A stretch of DNA of 64,000 bases, taken from positions 1,054,001 to 1,118,000 of the forward strand of contig NZ_CP027712.1 of assembly GCF_003945765.1 (NCBI RefSeq). The letters are read 5' to 3'. Each line of letters begins with the position of its first letter. Position 1 is the first letter of the stretch. Origin of the DNA: Pseudomonas chlororaphis subsp. chlororaphis (GTDB lineage: Bacteria > Pseudomonadota > Gammaproteobacteria > Pseudomonadales > Pseudomonadaceae). Of this stretch, positions 55,358 through 63,358 are shown piece by piece. The notes beneath the pieces were generated by a model. It ran no database searches, had not been told where the DNA came from, and saw only the letters and a program-made list of their open reading frames with translations. The position numbers and the translations under genes are program-made.

Positions 55358-55510
55358 CAGGCCGTTTGAAAACGTAGCGAGCGAAGGCAAGACAAGGCAA
55401 AAACAGGCGAGGAACGGCCGGGGTCGCGTTCGACTGTAGGGGCCTACATGAGCATTCCGAGCCTGTTTTTAACGCAGTATTGCCGAGCGCAGTCGTTTTC
55501 ATACGGCCTG
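55358..55510. mobile_element. MITE-like repeat, copy 2 (inverted)
   Basis: A 153-base element with terminal inverted repeats CAGGCCGTTTGAAAACG (55358-55374) and CGTTTTCATACGGCCTG (55494-55510; one mismatch). Its centre is the reverse complement of copy 1 (for example CGAGGAACGGCCGGGGTCG). The outer arms differ between the two copies. It lies between the transporter and dehydratase genes, so it may affect their transcription. Confidence 0.85.
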
Positions 55511-55522
55511 GGGGAATGCTCC

Positions 55523-56899
55523 TCAGCACTCCACCCAGCTCACGGCCAGGCCGCCCCGTGAAGTTTCTTTGTATTTGTCGTGCATGTCGGCGCCGGTATC
55601 GCGCATGGTGCGGATCACCCGGTCCAGGGAAATGAAGTGTTTGCCGTCGCCGCGCAGGGCCATCTGGGTGGCGTTGATCGCCTTCACCGCGGCGATCGCG
55701 TTGCGCTCGATGCAGGGCACCTGCACCAGGCCGCCGACCGGGTCGCAGGTCAGGCCGAGGTTATGTTCCAGGCCGATTTCGGCGGCGTTTTCCAGTTGCT
55801 CCGGGGTGGCCCCAAGCACCTCGGCCAGGCCCGCGGCGGCCATCGCGCAGGCGGAACCCACCTCGCCCTGGCAGCCGACTTCGGCGCCGGAGATCGAGGC
55901 GTTTTTCTTGCAGAGAATGCCCACCGTGGCGGCGCCGAGGAAGAAGTCGATCACGTCGTCGTCCGACGCTTCGGGGTTGAACTTCATGTAGTAATGCAGC
56001 ACCGCCGGGATGATCCCCGCCGCACCGTTGGTCGGCGCCGTCACCATGCGCCCGCCGGCGGCGTTTTCCTCGTTCACCGCCAGGGCGAACAGGTTGACCC
56101 ACTCCATGGCCGACAGGGTCGAGCTGATGACGTTGGGCTTGCCGATTTCCAGCAGGTTGCGATGCAGCTTGGCCGCGCGGCGCGGGACATCCAGGCCGCC
56201 GGGCAGGGTGCCTTCGTGGCGCAGGCCCTGCTCGACGCATTCGCGCATCACCGCCCAGATGTGCAGCAGGCCGCTGCGGATTTCGGCGTCGCTGCGCCAG
56301 GCCCGTTCGTTGGCCATCATCAGTTCCGAGACCCGCAGCTGGTGCCGTTGGCACAGGGCCAGGAGTTCCACCGCGTTGTTGAAGTCGTAGGGCAGTTCGA
56401 CGCCGTTGGCCGCCGGGGCGCCTTCGGCCACTTCGGCTTCCTCGACGATAAAACCGCCGCCCACCGAGTAGTAGGTCTGCCGCCACAGCAGGCCGTCCGC
56501 AGCAAAGGCTGACAGCGACATGGCATTGGGGTGGTAGGGCAGGCTTTCGTCGAGCAGCAGCAGGTCGCGCTGCCAGTCGAAGGCGATGCGCGAGCGGCCG
56601 CCGAGGCTCAGCTCGCCGCTTTCGCGCAGTTGCTGGATGCGCGGGCCGATGCTGCGCGGGTCGATGCTGTCGGGCCATTCGCCCATCAGGCCCATGACGC
56701 AGGCACGGTCGGTGGCATGGCCGACGCCGGTGGCGGACAAGGAGCCGTACAGGCGGATTTCCACCCGCTGCACCTGTTCCTGCAACCCTTGCTCGAACAG
56801 CCCCTGGGCGAAGGTTGCGGCAGCGCGCATCGGGCCGACGGTGTGGGAGCTGGATGGGCCGATACCGACTTTGAAGAGATCGAAAACACTGATAGCCAT
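55523..56899 (-). CDS. sdaA: L-serine ammonia-lyase, iron-sulfur type
   Basis: This 458-residue enzyme deaminates L-serine to pyruvate and ammonia using a 4Fe-4S cluster. It is the single-chain form: an N-terminal beta domain ([20 protein letters not shown]) and a C-terminal alpha domain with conserved Cys in [33 protein letters not shown]. The length is usual for the family. It is divergent from a LysR gene, with the serine-type transporter downstream. Other pseudomonad copies exist, so the suffix (sdaA or sdaB) is uncertain. Confidence 0.95.
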   Translation of the reverse strand: MAISVFDLFKVGIGPSSSHTVGPMRAAATFAQGLFEQGLQEQVQRVEIRLYGSLSATGVGHATDRACVMGLMGEWPDSIDPRSIGPRIQQLRESGELSLGGRSRIAFDWQRDLLLLDESLPYHPNAMSLSAFAADGLLWRQTYYSVGGGFIVEEAEVAEGAPAANGVELPYDFNNAVELLALCQRHQLRVSELMMANERAWRSDAEIRSGLLHIWAVMRECVEQGLRHEGTLPGGLDVPRRAAKLHRNLLEIGKPNVISSTLSAMEWVNLFALAVNEENAAGGRMVTAPTNGAAGIIPAVLHYYMKFNPEASDDDVIDFFLGAATVGILCKKNASISGAEVGCQGEVGSACAMAAAGLAEVLGATPEQLENAAEIGLEHNLGLTCDPVGGLVQVPCIERNAIAAVKAINATQMALRGDGKHFISLDRVIRTMRDTGADMHDKYKETSRGGLAVSWVEC

Positions 56900-57034
56900 G
56901 CTAAAGCCTTACAAGCAATGGAAGAGAAATCGCTGCCATTTTTTGTAGGCCGAGCGTCAGGTCGGCGATACTGCCTAGCTCGGTCAAGACTGACCAACGA
57001 ATTTTCCTAAGACAGCCTTTAGCAGGACTAAACG

Positions 57035-57982
57035 ATGAGTCGTCAGTTTCATGCCCAGACCTACGTCTGGCTGCATGTGTTTTCCTGTGCCGCGCGGCAC
57101 TTGTCGTTCACCCGTTGCGCGGAAGAACTGCACATCACCCCGGGAGCGGTCAGCCAGCAGATCCGCCTGCTGGAAGAGCGGCTCGGCTTTCGCCTGTTTC
57201 ACCGCCGTGCCCGTGGGGTGGAACTGAGCGCCGAGGGGCAGCGGCTGGCGATCACGGTGAACGAGGCCTATGGCAGCATCGACGCCGAATTGCGCCGGCT
57301 GGATGCCGGAATGATCAGCGGCACCTTGCGCCTGCGCTCGATCCCGTCGTTTCTCGGCAAATGGCTGACCCCGCGTTTGCCCCGGCTGCAGCAGCGTTTT
57401 CCGGATATTCAGCTGCGGCTGGTGGCCGAGGACAGCAGCGTGGCCTTGCACGAAGGCGATTTCGACCTGGCCATCGACCTCAACGACGGCAGCTATCCGG
57501 GGCTGTTATCCACAGCCCTGCTGGATGAACAGATCTTTCCGGTCTGTGCCCCGGGGCTGTTGCGCGGGCGGCCGCCGTTGCACGGCCCGGCGGACCTGGT
57601 GCATTTCCCGTTGCTGCACGACATCACCGCCTGGCGCGGCAGCTATGAGTACGCGGAGTGGGAGTTCTATCTCAATGCCATCGGCTTCGAGGGCGCGGAT
57701 GTGCGGCGCGGGCACACCTTCAATCGCAACCACCTGACCATCGAGGCGGCGATCGCCGGGATGGGGGTGGCGATTGCCCGGCGTACCCTGCTCAACGATG
57801 AGCTGGAGCGCGGCACCTTGATCGTGCCGTTCGGCCTCGCGGTGCCCAATCACAAGCGTTATGTGCTGCTGTATGCGCCGGGTGCGCTGAGCCATCCGGG
57901 CGTGCGCGCGGTGCACGACTGGCTGGTGGAGGAGGCGGGGATTTTTCGCAGCCAGCACCCTCTGGGAGAGGGACAGCTGTGA
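57035..57982 (+). CDS. LysR-family regulator (GcvA-like)
   Basis: This 315-residue protein is a LysR regulator of the GcvA subgroup. Its HTH is near residues 20-45 (ARHLSFTRCAEELHITPGAV and SQQIRLLEERLGFRLFHR), with an effector-binding domain from about 95. It is divergent from sdaA over a 135-base gap, so it probably regulates serine dehydratase and the linked transporter, perhaps with serine or glycine as signal. That is inference from position. No operator was identified. Confidence 0.88.
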   Translation: MSRQFHAQTYVWLHVFSCAARHLSFTRCAEELHITPGAVSQQIRLLEERLGFRLFHRRARGVELSAEGQRLAITVNEAYGSIDAELRRLDAGMISGTLRLRSIPSFLGKWLTPRLPRLQQRFPDIQLRLVAEDSSVALHEGDFDLAIDLNDGSYPGLLSTALLDEQIFPVCAPGLLRGRPPLHGPADLVHFPLLHDITAWRGSYEYAEWEFYLNAIGFEGADVRRGHTFNRNHLTIEAAIAGMGVAIARRTLLNDELERGTLIVPFGLAVPNHKRYVLLYAPGALSHPGVRAVHDWLVEEAGIFRSQHPLGEGQL

Positions 57983-58194
57983 GTGAAAAAGGCCGGGGAC
58001 AGGGGCGACCCAACTCCCGACATTAACAGCGCTTTTGCTCCTTGTCCGGCTTTATTTGCGAATAGATATTTATCTTTTTTTAGGGCTTGAATTGTTCCGC
58101 GCTCTGCCCAACTCTGTAACCAAGAGGCCGCAAAAAGTACGCCCTCAGGGGCACGCGGTTCCTCTCGCGAGCTAGCTGAAATAAGGGAAGAACT

Positions 58195-58602
58195 ATGCAA
58201 ATCCAGGTCAATAGCGATAACCATATTCAAAGCAGCATCCGACTGGAGGAGTGGGTACGTACTACCATTGAGAGCACGCTCGAACGCTACGAGGAGGACC
58301 TGACCCGAGTCGAGGTTCACCTGCGGGACGAGAACGGCGACAAGCCCGGTCCCCACGATTTGCGCTGCCAACTGGAGGCGCGGCCAAAGGGCCATCAACC
58401 GATTTCCGTGACCCACAAAGCCGAATCCCTGGAACTGGCCATCGAAGGAGCGGCCACCAAGCTGGAGAATTCCCTGGAACACCTGTTCGGCCGGTTGCGC
58501 AACAAGCGCGCCGCGGCAGCGCCAAGCGCCCGCGAAGGCCAGGCCGACGCCTTGCTTGAAGAGGAATTCCTGGAAAACGAACAGGCCGCGCTCAATAGCT
58601 GA
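58195..58602 (+). CDS. HPF/RaiA-family ribosome-associated protein
   Basis: This 135-residue protein has the S30AE/HPF domain (about 1-100: MQIQVNSDNHIQSSIRLEEW, VEVHLRDENGDKPGPHDL, HKAESLELAIEGAATKLEN) found in ribosome hibernation factors, which occupy the tRNA and mRNA sites of idle ribosomes. The C-terminal 30 residues are acidic and not the second domain of long HPF. It is not next to rpoN or ptsN, so it is not the classical hpf gene; it is a paralogue whose exact role is uncertain. A clear terminator follows. Confidence 0.85.
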   Translation: MQIQVNSDNHIQSSIRLEEWVRTTIESTLERYEEDLTRVEVHLRDENGDKPGPHDLRCQLEARPKGHQPISVTHKAESLELAIEGAATKLENSLEHLFGRLRNKRAAAAPSAREGQADALLEEEFLENEQAALNS

Positions 58603-58623
58603 CGGCTGACTTCTCCACAGACA

Positions 58624-58649
58624 GGGCCTGCAATTGCAGGCCCTTTTTT
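58624..58649 (+). terminator. Intrinsic terminator after the HPF-like gene
   Basis: GGGCCTGCAATTGCAGGCCC is a fully symmetric 20-base hairpin followed by six T. Confidence 0.92.
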
Positions 58650-58663
58650 GTGCGCCACGTTTC

Positions 58664-58757
58664 TGCAGGAGCGAGCGGGCGGCGATCCGACTTGCCGGCG
58701 ATGAAGACGCCGCGGTGTGTCAGGCCGGACGCTATCGCGAGCAAGCTTCGCTCCTAC
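58664..58757. repeat. REP pair before fecA 3' end
   Basis: GCAGGAGCGAGCGGGCGGCG with GATCCGACTTGCCGGCGAT, then GCTATCGCGAGCAAGC with TTCGCTCCTAC, are the usual two hairpin units of the family at 22831, between convergent genes. Confidence 0.86.
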
Positions 58758-58777
58758 TGCCAGGCGGTGGCCGTCGA

Positions 58778-61138
58778 TCAGAACGCCACGGAGGTCTGTA
58801 CGTACAGGGTCCGCGGTTCGCCCACGTACTTGCCTTTGTTGTTGTCGTCGAACGAGCGGGTGAAGTACTGGTGGTTGAAGATGTTCTTCACCCCGACCGC
58901 CACGCTCAGGTCCGACAGTTGCGGGCCGAAGTCGTAGGCGGCGCGGCTGCTGAACAGCATGTAGCCGGGAATCCGCCCGGTGCTGCCGTCGGCGCTTTCG
59001 GCCCAGGTGTTGGCGTTGTCGGCGAACTGGCTGCTCTGGTAGCTGCTGTCGAAGTTCAGCTTCCACGGCCCTTCGGTGTAGCCAATGCCGAGGGTGCCCT
59101 TGTGCTTGGACGAGAACGGCACACGGTTGCCCTTGTTCGGCCCGTCCTCACGGATGGTGGCGTCAACGTAGGCGTAGGTGGCGTACAGATCGAAACCGGC
59201 CAGTGCCGGGCTCAGGCCGTCCAGCGCGTAATTGACGCTGGTCTCGATGCCCTGGTGACGGGTTTCGCCGCGGGCGATCACCGAGTCGTTGGTCTGGTTG
59301 CTGTCGTACTGGTTGTCGAAGTTGATCAGGAACGCGCCGATCTCCGCCCGCAGGGCGCCGTCGTCATAGCGGGTACCCAGTTCCCAGGTGCGGGCCTTCT
59401 CCGGTTTCACTTCGCCGCTGCTCACGCGGTTGGGCATCTGGCTGTACTGCACGCTGCCGAACGAACCCTCGGTGTTGGCGTAGAGGTTCCAGCTGTCGGT
59501 CAGGTGGTACATCACGTTCAGCGCCGGCAGCGCGGTGTTGTAGTCGCCCTTGTATTTGACGTTGGTCAGGTTGTTGGTCTGCTGGGACTCGATCATCTCG
59601 TAGCGGATGCCCGGGGTGAGGGTCCACTTGCCGATGTCGATGCGGTCGTCGACGAAGAATGCATTGGCCTCGGTGCCGCCGCGGGTATCGCGGTCGTTGC
59701 GGCTGCTGGTGCTCGGCAGTTGCTGGTTGGCGCTGATCGGCGTGCGGTAGCGCAACTCGTGGCCGGCCTCGTTGATGTAGCGGTAGCCGATGCCCAGCTC
59801 ATGGCTGGTCGGCCCCAGGTCGAAGCCTTGGGCGAAGCGGGTTTCGACGCCGCGCACCCAGTATTCGCGCGGTGACAGCGACAGGAAGCTGCCCTGGTCC
59901 AGGTAGCCGCTGCGCAGGGTCTTGGTGAAGAAGCTGTTGACGGTGAATTCGCGACGATCTTCCTGGTAGCGATAACCGAAGTTGATCAGCGTGCGGCGGC
60001 CCCAGAACTTGTCATACGGGCGGGTCGACTGATAGGGATCGGCCTTGTAGTCGGCGACGTTCAGGCCGCCGGGCATGTCGGCCTCGCCCTCGTAGTACTG
60101 GGCCATGGCGTTGAAGCTGTTGGCGTCGTCGAGCTGGTAATGGCCCTTGAGGATCAGGTCGTCGATTTGCGTGTCGCTGTGTTCGCGCCAGTCACCGCCA
60201 CGGGTGCCGGAGTACAGCAGGGCGCCGCCCAGGCCGTTGTCGGCGGTGCCGCCGGCCAGCAGGTTGCCGGTGGTCTTGAAACCGTCGTGGCTGGAGGACG
60301 GGCTGGTCTCGGTCTGGAAGCCGCCCTTGACCGTGGGCGCATCGGGAATGGCGCGGGTCACGAAGTTGACGATGCCGCCGACGTTCTGCGGGCCGTAACG
60401 CACCGCGCCACCGCCACGCACCACATCCACCGCGTCCATGTTGCCCATGCTGACCGGGGCGAAGGACAGCTGCGGCTGGCCATAGGGCGCGAAGGGCACC
60501 GGAATGCCGTCCATCAGTACCGTGGAGCGCGAGGCCAGGCGCGGATTGAGCCCGCGAATGCCGAAGTTCAGCGCCATGTCGTGGCTGCCGGTGCCGTTGT
60601 TTTCCGGGGCGTTGACCCCGGGGATGCGGTTGAGCACGTCGCGGGCCTGGGTCGCGCCCTGGCGTTCGAATTCTTCGCGGCGGATCACGTCCCGCGCACC
60701 CGGGTGTTCGAAGACGTTGCTCTGCGCCGCGTCGCCCAGCCAGTCGCCGACCACGCTGGAGGCGCCCAGCTCCAGGGCCGCCGGTGCGCCCTCGGCGCTC
60801 ACCGGTTGCAGGCTGAAGGCATTGCCGCCTTCGGCGCGGGCTTGCAGGCCGGTGCCCTTGAGCAAGGCATTCAGACCTTCTTCGGTGGTGTAGCGGCCTT
60901 CCAGGCCCTGGCTTTGCACGCCGCTGGTGACCTGGGAGCCGAAGGAAATCAGCACACCGGCTTCACGGCCGAACTGGTTCAGGGCGTTTTCCAGCGACGC
61001 CGCCGCGATGTGGTAATCGCGCGTCGGGCCGTCGGCGGCGATGGCCAGCGGCAGGGCGGAAAAGCTCAGGCTGGCGCCCAGCAGCAACTGGCGCAGGGTA
61101 CGGGCAAGGGGCGTAAGGCGAGTGGGGCGCTGGGGCAT
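58778..61138 (-). CDS. fecA: TonB-dependent ferric-citrate-type receptor FecA with STN domain
   Basis: FecA imports ferric dicitrate across the outer membrane and signals through FecR to FecI. The protein (786 residues from this start) has a signal peptide (LLLGASLSFSALPLAIAADG), an STN signalling domain (about 46-95: YHIAAASLENALNQFGREAG), a plug with GVNAPENNGTGSHDMALNFGIRG, and a beta barrel ending in TSVAF with the terminal Phe of outer-membrane proteins. I chose ATG 61138 because AGGA lies nine bases before it; ATG 61144 is also possible. It is the last gene of fecI-fecR-fecA, after a REP-like element. Citrate specificity is inferred. Confidence 0.88.
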   Translation of the reverse strand: MPQRPTRLTPLARTLRQLLLGASLSFSALPLAIAADGPTRDYHIAAASLENALNQFGREAGVLISFGSQVTSGVQSQGLEGRYTTEEGLNALLKGTGLQARAEGGNAFSLQPVSAEGAPAALELGASSVVGDWLGDAAQSNVFEHPGARDVIRREEFERQGATQARDVLNRIPGVNAPENNGTGSHDMALNFGIRGLNPRLASRSTVLMDGIPVPFAPYGQPQLSFAPVSMGNMDAVDVVRGGGAVRYGPQNVGGIVNFVTRAIPDAPTVKGGFQTETSPSSSHDGFKTTGNLLAGGTADNGLGGALLYSGTRGGDWREHSDTQIDDLILKGHYQLDDANSFNAMAQYYEGEADMPGGLNVADYKADPYQSTRPYDKFWGRRTLINFGYRYQEDRREFTVNSFFTKTLRSGYLDQGSFLSLSPREYWVRGVETRFAQGFDLGPTSHELGIGYRYINEAGHELRYRTPISANQQLPSTSSRNDRDTRGGTEANAFFVDDRIDIGKWTLTPGIRYEMIESQQTNNLTNVKYKGDYNTALPALNVMYHLTDSWNLYANTEGSFGSVQYSQMPNRVSSGEVKPEKARTWELGTRYDDGALRAEIGAFLINFDNQYDSNQTNDSVIARGETRHQGIETSVNYALDGLSPALAGFDLYATYAYVDATIREDGPNKGNRVPFSSKHKGTLGIGYTEGPWKLNFDSSYQSSQFADNANTWAESADGSTGRIPGYMLFSSRAAYDFGPQLSDLSVAVGVKNIFNHQYFTRSFDDNNKGKYVGEPRTLYVQTSVAF

Positions 61139-61266
61139 GGACATCGATCCTGAGAAGGTTGCAGTCAAAGGGGGCTTTCCTTCTCTGTCACGCGAGTGCT
61201 GGAAAACGGCTCACACAAAATGAAAATAATTCGCACGTCGGAAAAAACATTGAATCGACGCTGATT

Positions 61267-61368
61267 TGTAGCCGCTGCCGAAGGCTGCGATCGACCGGAA
61301 CGGTCGCGGCGATCCGGCGGGCGCAGAAGGTCCTTCGGACCTTATCGCAGCCTGCGGCAGCGGCTACA
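61267..61368. repeat. REP-like element between fecR and fecA
   Basis: TGTAGCCGCTGCCGAAGGCTG and CAGCCTGCGGCAGCGGCTACA form long arms around a centre with small hairpins (GACCGGAACGGTC; AAGGTCCTTCGGACCTT). It lies inside the fec operon, so it could attenuate or stabilise the fecA part of the message. Confidence 0.87.
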
Positions 61369-61381
61369 GAGGCGATAGGTT

Positions 61382-62347
61382 TCAGGCGCGGGCCTCGACC
61401 GTGACCCAATAACGGGTGAAGCGCCGGACTTTCACCGGCAGGCTGATTTCCAGCAGGTCGAGGATCCGTTCGCTGTCGTCCAGTGGGTAACTGCCGGAGA
61501 TCAGCAGGTCGGCGACCCGTGGATCGCAGTTGAGCTGGCCGCGACGATAGCGGCCCAACTCGTCGAGGAAGTCCGCCAGGCGCATATGGGCGGCCACCAG
61601 CATGCCCTCGCTCCAGGCGCCGCTGCCGGCGTCCAGCGGCCGCGGGTTGTCCCAGGCGCTGCGGGTGAAGCTCAATTGTTGCCCCTTGCTTACCTGCAAT
61701 GGCGCTGCCGAATAATCCGATGGGCTGAGGCTGACGTTGCCCTCGAACACCGCCAGCTGGGTGCGCTGGCTGAACTGGCGCAGGTTCAAGCGTGCGCCTT
61801 GCGGGCGCAGCAGGCCGTGGGCGCTCTGGATCAGCAGCGGCCGGCGGTCAGTCGCGGCGGTCAGCAGGATCTCCCCGGCCAACAGCCGGATCAGCCGTTG
61901 CTGGCCATCGAAACTCACGTCCACCGCGCTGTCGGTATTGAGCTGCAGCTGGCTGCCGTCGCTCAGTTGCAGCGTGCGCCGCTGGCCCACCGGGCTGCGG
62001 TAGTCGGCCATCAGCGGGGTCAGCGGATTGTGTTCGCGCAAGCCCCAGGCCGTGGCGGAACCGGCGCCGAGGATCAGCAGCAGTTTCAGCGCCTGGCGCC
62101 GGCTGGAGGACTTCGGCGCGTTGAGCGCGGCATGGGCCAGGGGCGAAGACAGGCCGCGCAGCCGCTGGTTGACCCGCTGGATATGTTCCCAGGCCCGTTG
62201 ATGTTCGCTGTGGGCGTCGTGCCACTGCTGCCAGGCCAGTTGCTGGCGCGGGCTGAGCGGCCCCGCCTGCATTTCGAGCAGCCAGTGCACAGCCTGTTCG
62301 GCGACCTGGGCGCCGATGTCCGGCGGGCGGGGGAGTGCAGCGTTCAT
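61382..62347 (-). CDS. fecR: FecR-family anti-sigma / sigma regulator
   Basis: FecR relays the signal from the loaded receptor to FecI across the inner membrane. The 321-residue protein has an N-terminal cytoplasmic part with the DUF4880-like WLLEMQAGPLSPRQQLAWQQ and conserved Trp residues, one membrane segment (about 85-103, LKLLLILGAGSATAWGL), and a periplasmic FecR domain (LSDGSQLQLNTDSAVDVSF, LLAGEILLTAATDRRP, LAVFEGNVSL) and a C-terminal STN-interacting region. Its ATG overlaps the fecI stop by four bases. Confidence 0.93.
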   Translation of the reverse strand: MNAALPRPPDIGAQVAEQAVHWLLEMQAGPLSPRQQLAWQQWHDAHSEHQRAWEHIQRVNQRLRGLSSPLAHAALNAPKSSSRRQALKLLLILGAGSATAWGLREHNPLTPLMADYRSPVGQRRTLQLSDGSQLQLNTDSAVDVSFDGQQRLIRLLAGEILLTAATDRRPLLIQSAHGLLRPQGARLNLRQFSQRTQLAVFEGNVSLSPSDYSAAPLQVSKGQQLSFTRSAWDNPRPLDAGSGAWSEGMLVAAHMRLADFLDELGRYRRGQLNCDPRVADLLISGSYPLDDSERILDLLEISLPVKVRRFTRYWVTVEARA

Positions 62348-62832
62348 AGGGCGAAGTAGCAGCGCAGGGCTGCCTTGTGCAGGTGGCGCTTGACCGTGGC
62401 GATGGAAACCCCCAGCTCGCGGGCGATCTCGCCGTGTTTCAGGCCATCGACCTGGGCCAGCAGGAACGCGCGTTTCACCAGGCGTGGCAAACCGTCGAGC
62501 AACTGGTCCAGCTCCATCAGGGTCTGCAGGATGATCGCCTTGTCCTCCTCGGACGGCGCCAGCAGTTCCGGCATCTGCGCCAGCGTGTCGAGGTAGGCCC
62601 GTTCCAGGTCCTGGCGCCGATAGTGGTTGCACAGCACCCGTTTGGCGATGGTGGTGAGGAACGCCCGTGGCTCGACGATCGACGGCGTTTCCCGGGCGCT
62701 GAGCACCCGCATGAAGGTGTCCTGGGCCAGGTCGGCGGCGCTGTCGGGGCAGCCGAGCCGACGCCGCAACCAGCCGTTCAGCCAGCTGTGATGGGCGTGA
62801 TAGAGGACTTCGACGGTAGAGGAGTGAGCCAA
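62344..62832 (-). CDS. fecI: ECF sigma factor FecI
   Basis: FecI is the extracytoplasmic-function sigma factor that transcribes fecA when FecR is triggered. The 162-residue protein has sigma region 2 (about 5-70: VEVLYHAHHSWLNGWLRRRL and DSAADLAQDTFMRVL) and region 4 (about 115-160: LVKRAFLLAQVDGLKHGEIA, ELGVSIATVKRHLHKA). I chose a TTG start at 62832: the sequence GGAG lies eight bases upstream, and no good ATG lies in frame near the family's usual N-terminus. The more distant ATG at 62913 would add 27 residues without family support. Confidence 0.85.
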   Translation of the reverse strand: MAHSSTVEVLYHAHHSWLNGWLRRRLGCPDSAADLAQDTFMRVLSARETPSIVEPRAFLTTIAKRVLCNHYRRQDLERAYLDTLAQMPELLAPSEEDKAIILQTLMELDQLLDGLPRLVKRAFLLAQVDGLKHGEIARELGVSIATVKRHLHKAALRCYFAL

Positions 62833-62965
62833 GCCGAACGCTCCGGCAGCATGAAAATGCTTAAGAGAACAAGAATTGTTCGCATTGTAGTGGCCGGGCA
62901 TGGCATTGGGCAATCAACCCGGACCGACGGAAGAGCCCTCGGTGGATTGGTGATTTTTTGCACAT

Positions 62966-62984
62966 GAGAATATTTATCATTAAT
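62966..62984. promoter_or_regulatory. Candidate Fur box in the fecI/DUF3649 region
   Basis: GAGAATATTTATCATTAAT matches 13 of 19 positions of the Fur consensus GATAATGATAATCATTATC by my count. It lies about 70 bases before the DUF3649 gene and 134 before fecI. Its place between divergent iron-uptake genes supports it. Confidence 0.6.
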
Positions 62985-63052
62985 ATTGCGTCGACTTGAG
63001 CCCGCGTGAGGTATTTGCCAATGCCGGGCTGTCCTGGTTTCAAGGTCGAAAC

Positions 63053-63358
63053 ATGAAAAGCAAAGTTGCTGCGATCCCTTTTTCCTATCGTCTGGCCGTG
63101 ACTTCGCGGGTGCTGGCCGCGGTGTTTGGCGGTTACCTGCTGGCGGCGTTGTCCAGCATTTGCCTGACCCTGCTGCTCCCTGTGTCCCGCGCCGATGCGG
63201 TATTCGGCGGCATGATGGCGTCCTTCCTGTTCTACCTGGTGGCGGTGCTCTGGTGCTTTGCCTGCCGCACGGCCTGGCAGGCCTGGTTCGGGTTGCTGCT
63301 GCCGGCGCTGGTGTTGGCGGCGATTTCTGCGTTGGCGTATTGGATGAATCTCTCATGA
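63053..63358 (+). CDS. DUF3649 membrane protein, iron-uptake linked
   Basis: This 101-residue protein is a DUF3649 member with three hydrophobic segments (about 20-42, 47-70, 75-97). DUF3649 genes usually sit with PepSY and DUF3325 genes in iron-regulated clusters next to TonB-dependent receptors; their function is unknown. ATG 63053 is supported by AAGG seven bases upstream and removes 19 residues of an upstream frame. It overlaps the PepSY gene by four bases (ATGA) and shares its promoter region with fecI. Confidence 0.82.
   Translation: MKSKVAAIPFSYRLAVTSRVLAAVFGGYLLAALSSICLTLLLPVSRADAVFGGMMASFLFYLVAVLWCFACRTAWQAWFGLLLPALVLAAISALAYWMNLS

Noticed and set aside
52022..55510. Composite transposon made of two inverted repeats
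   Set aside because: The terminal ends differ between copies, no transposase is inside, and the enclosed genes are ordinary chromosomal genes.
58024..58194. Long-looped pairing of GCCGGGGACA (near 57988) with TGTCCGGC (near 58043) as a terminator of the LysR gene
   Set aside because: The stem has a two-base bulge, a loop of about 45 bases and only a broken T-run, so it is too weak to list.
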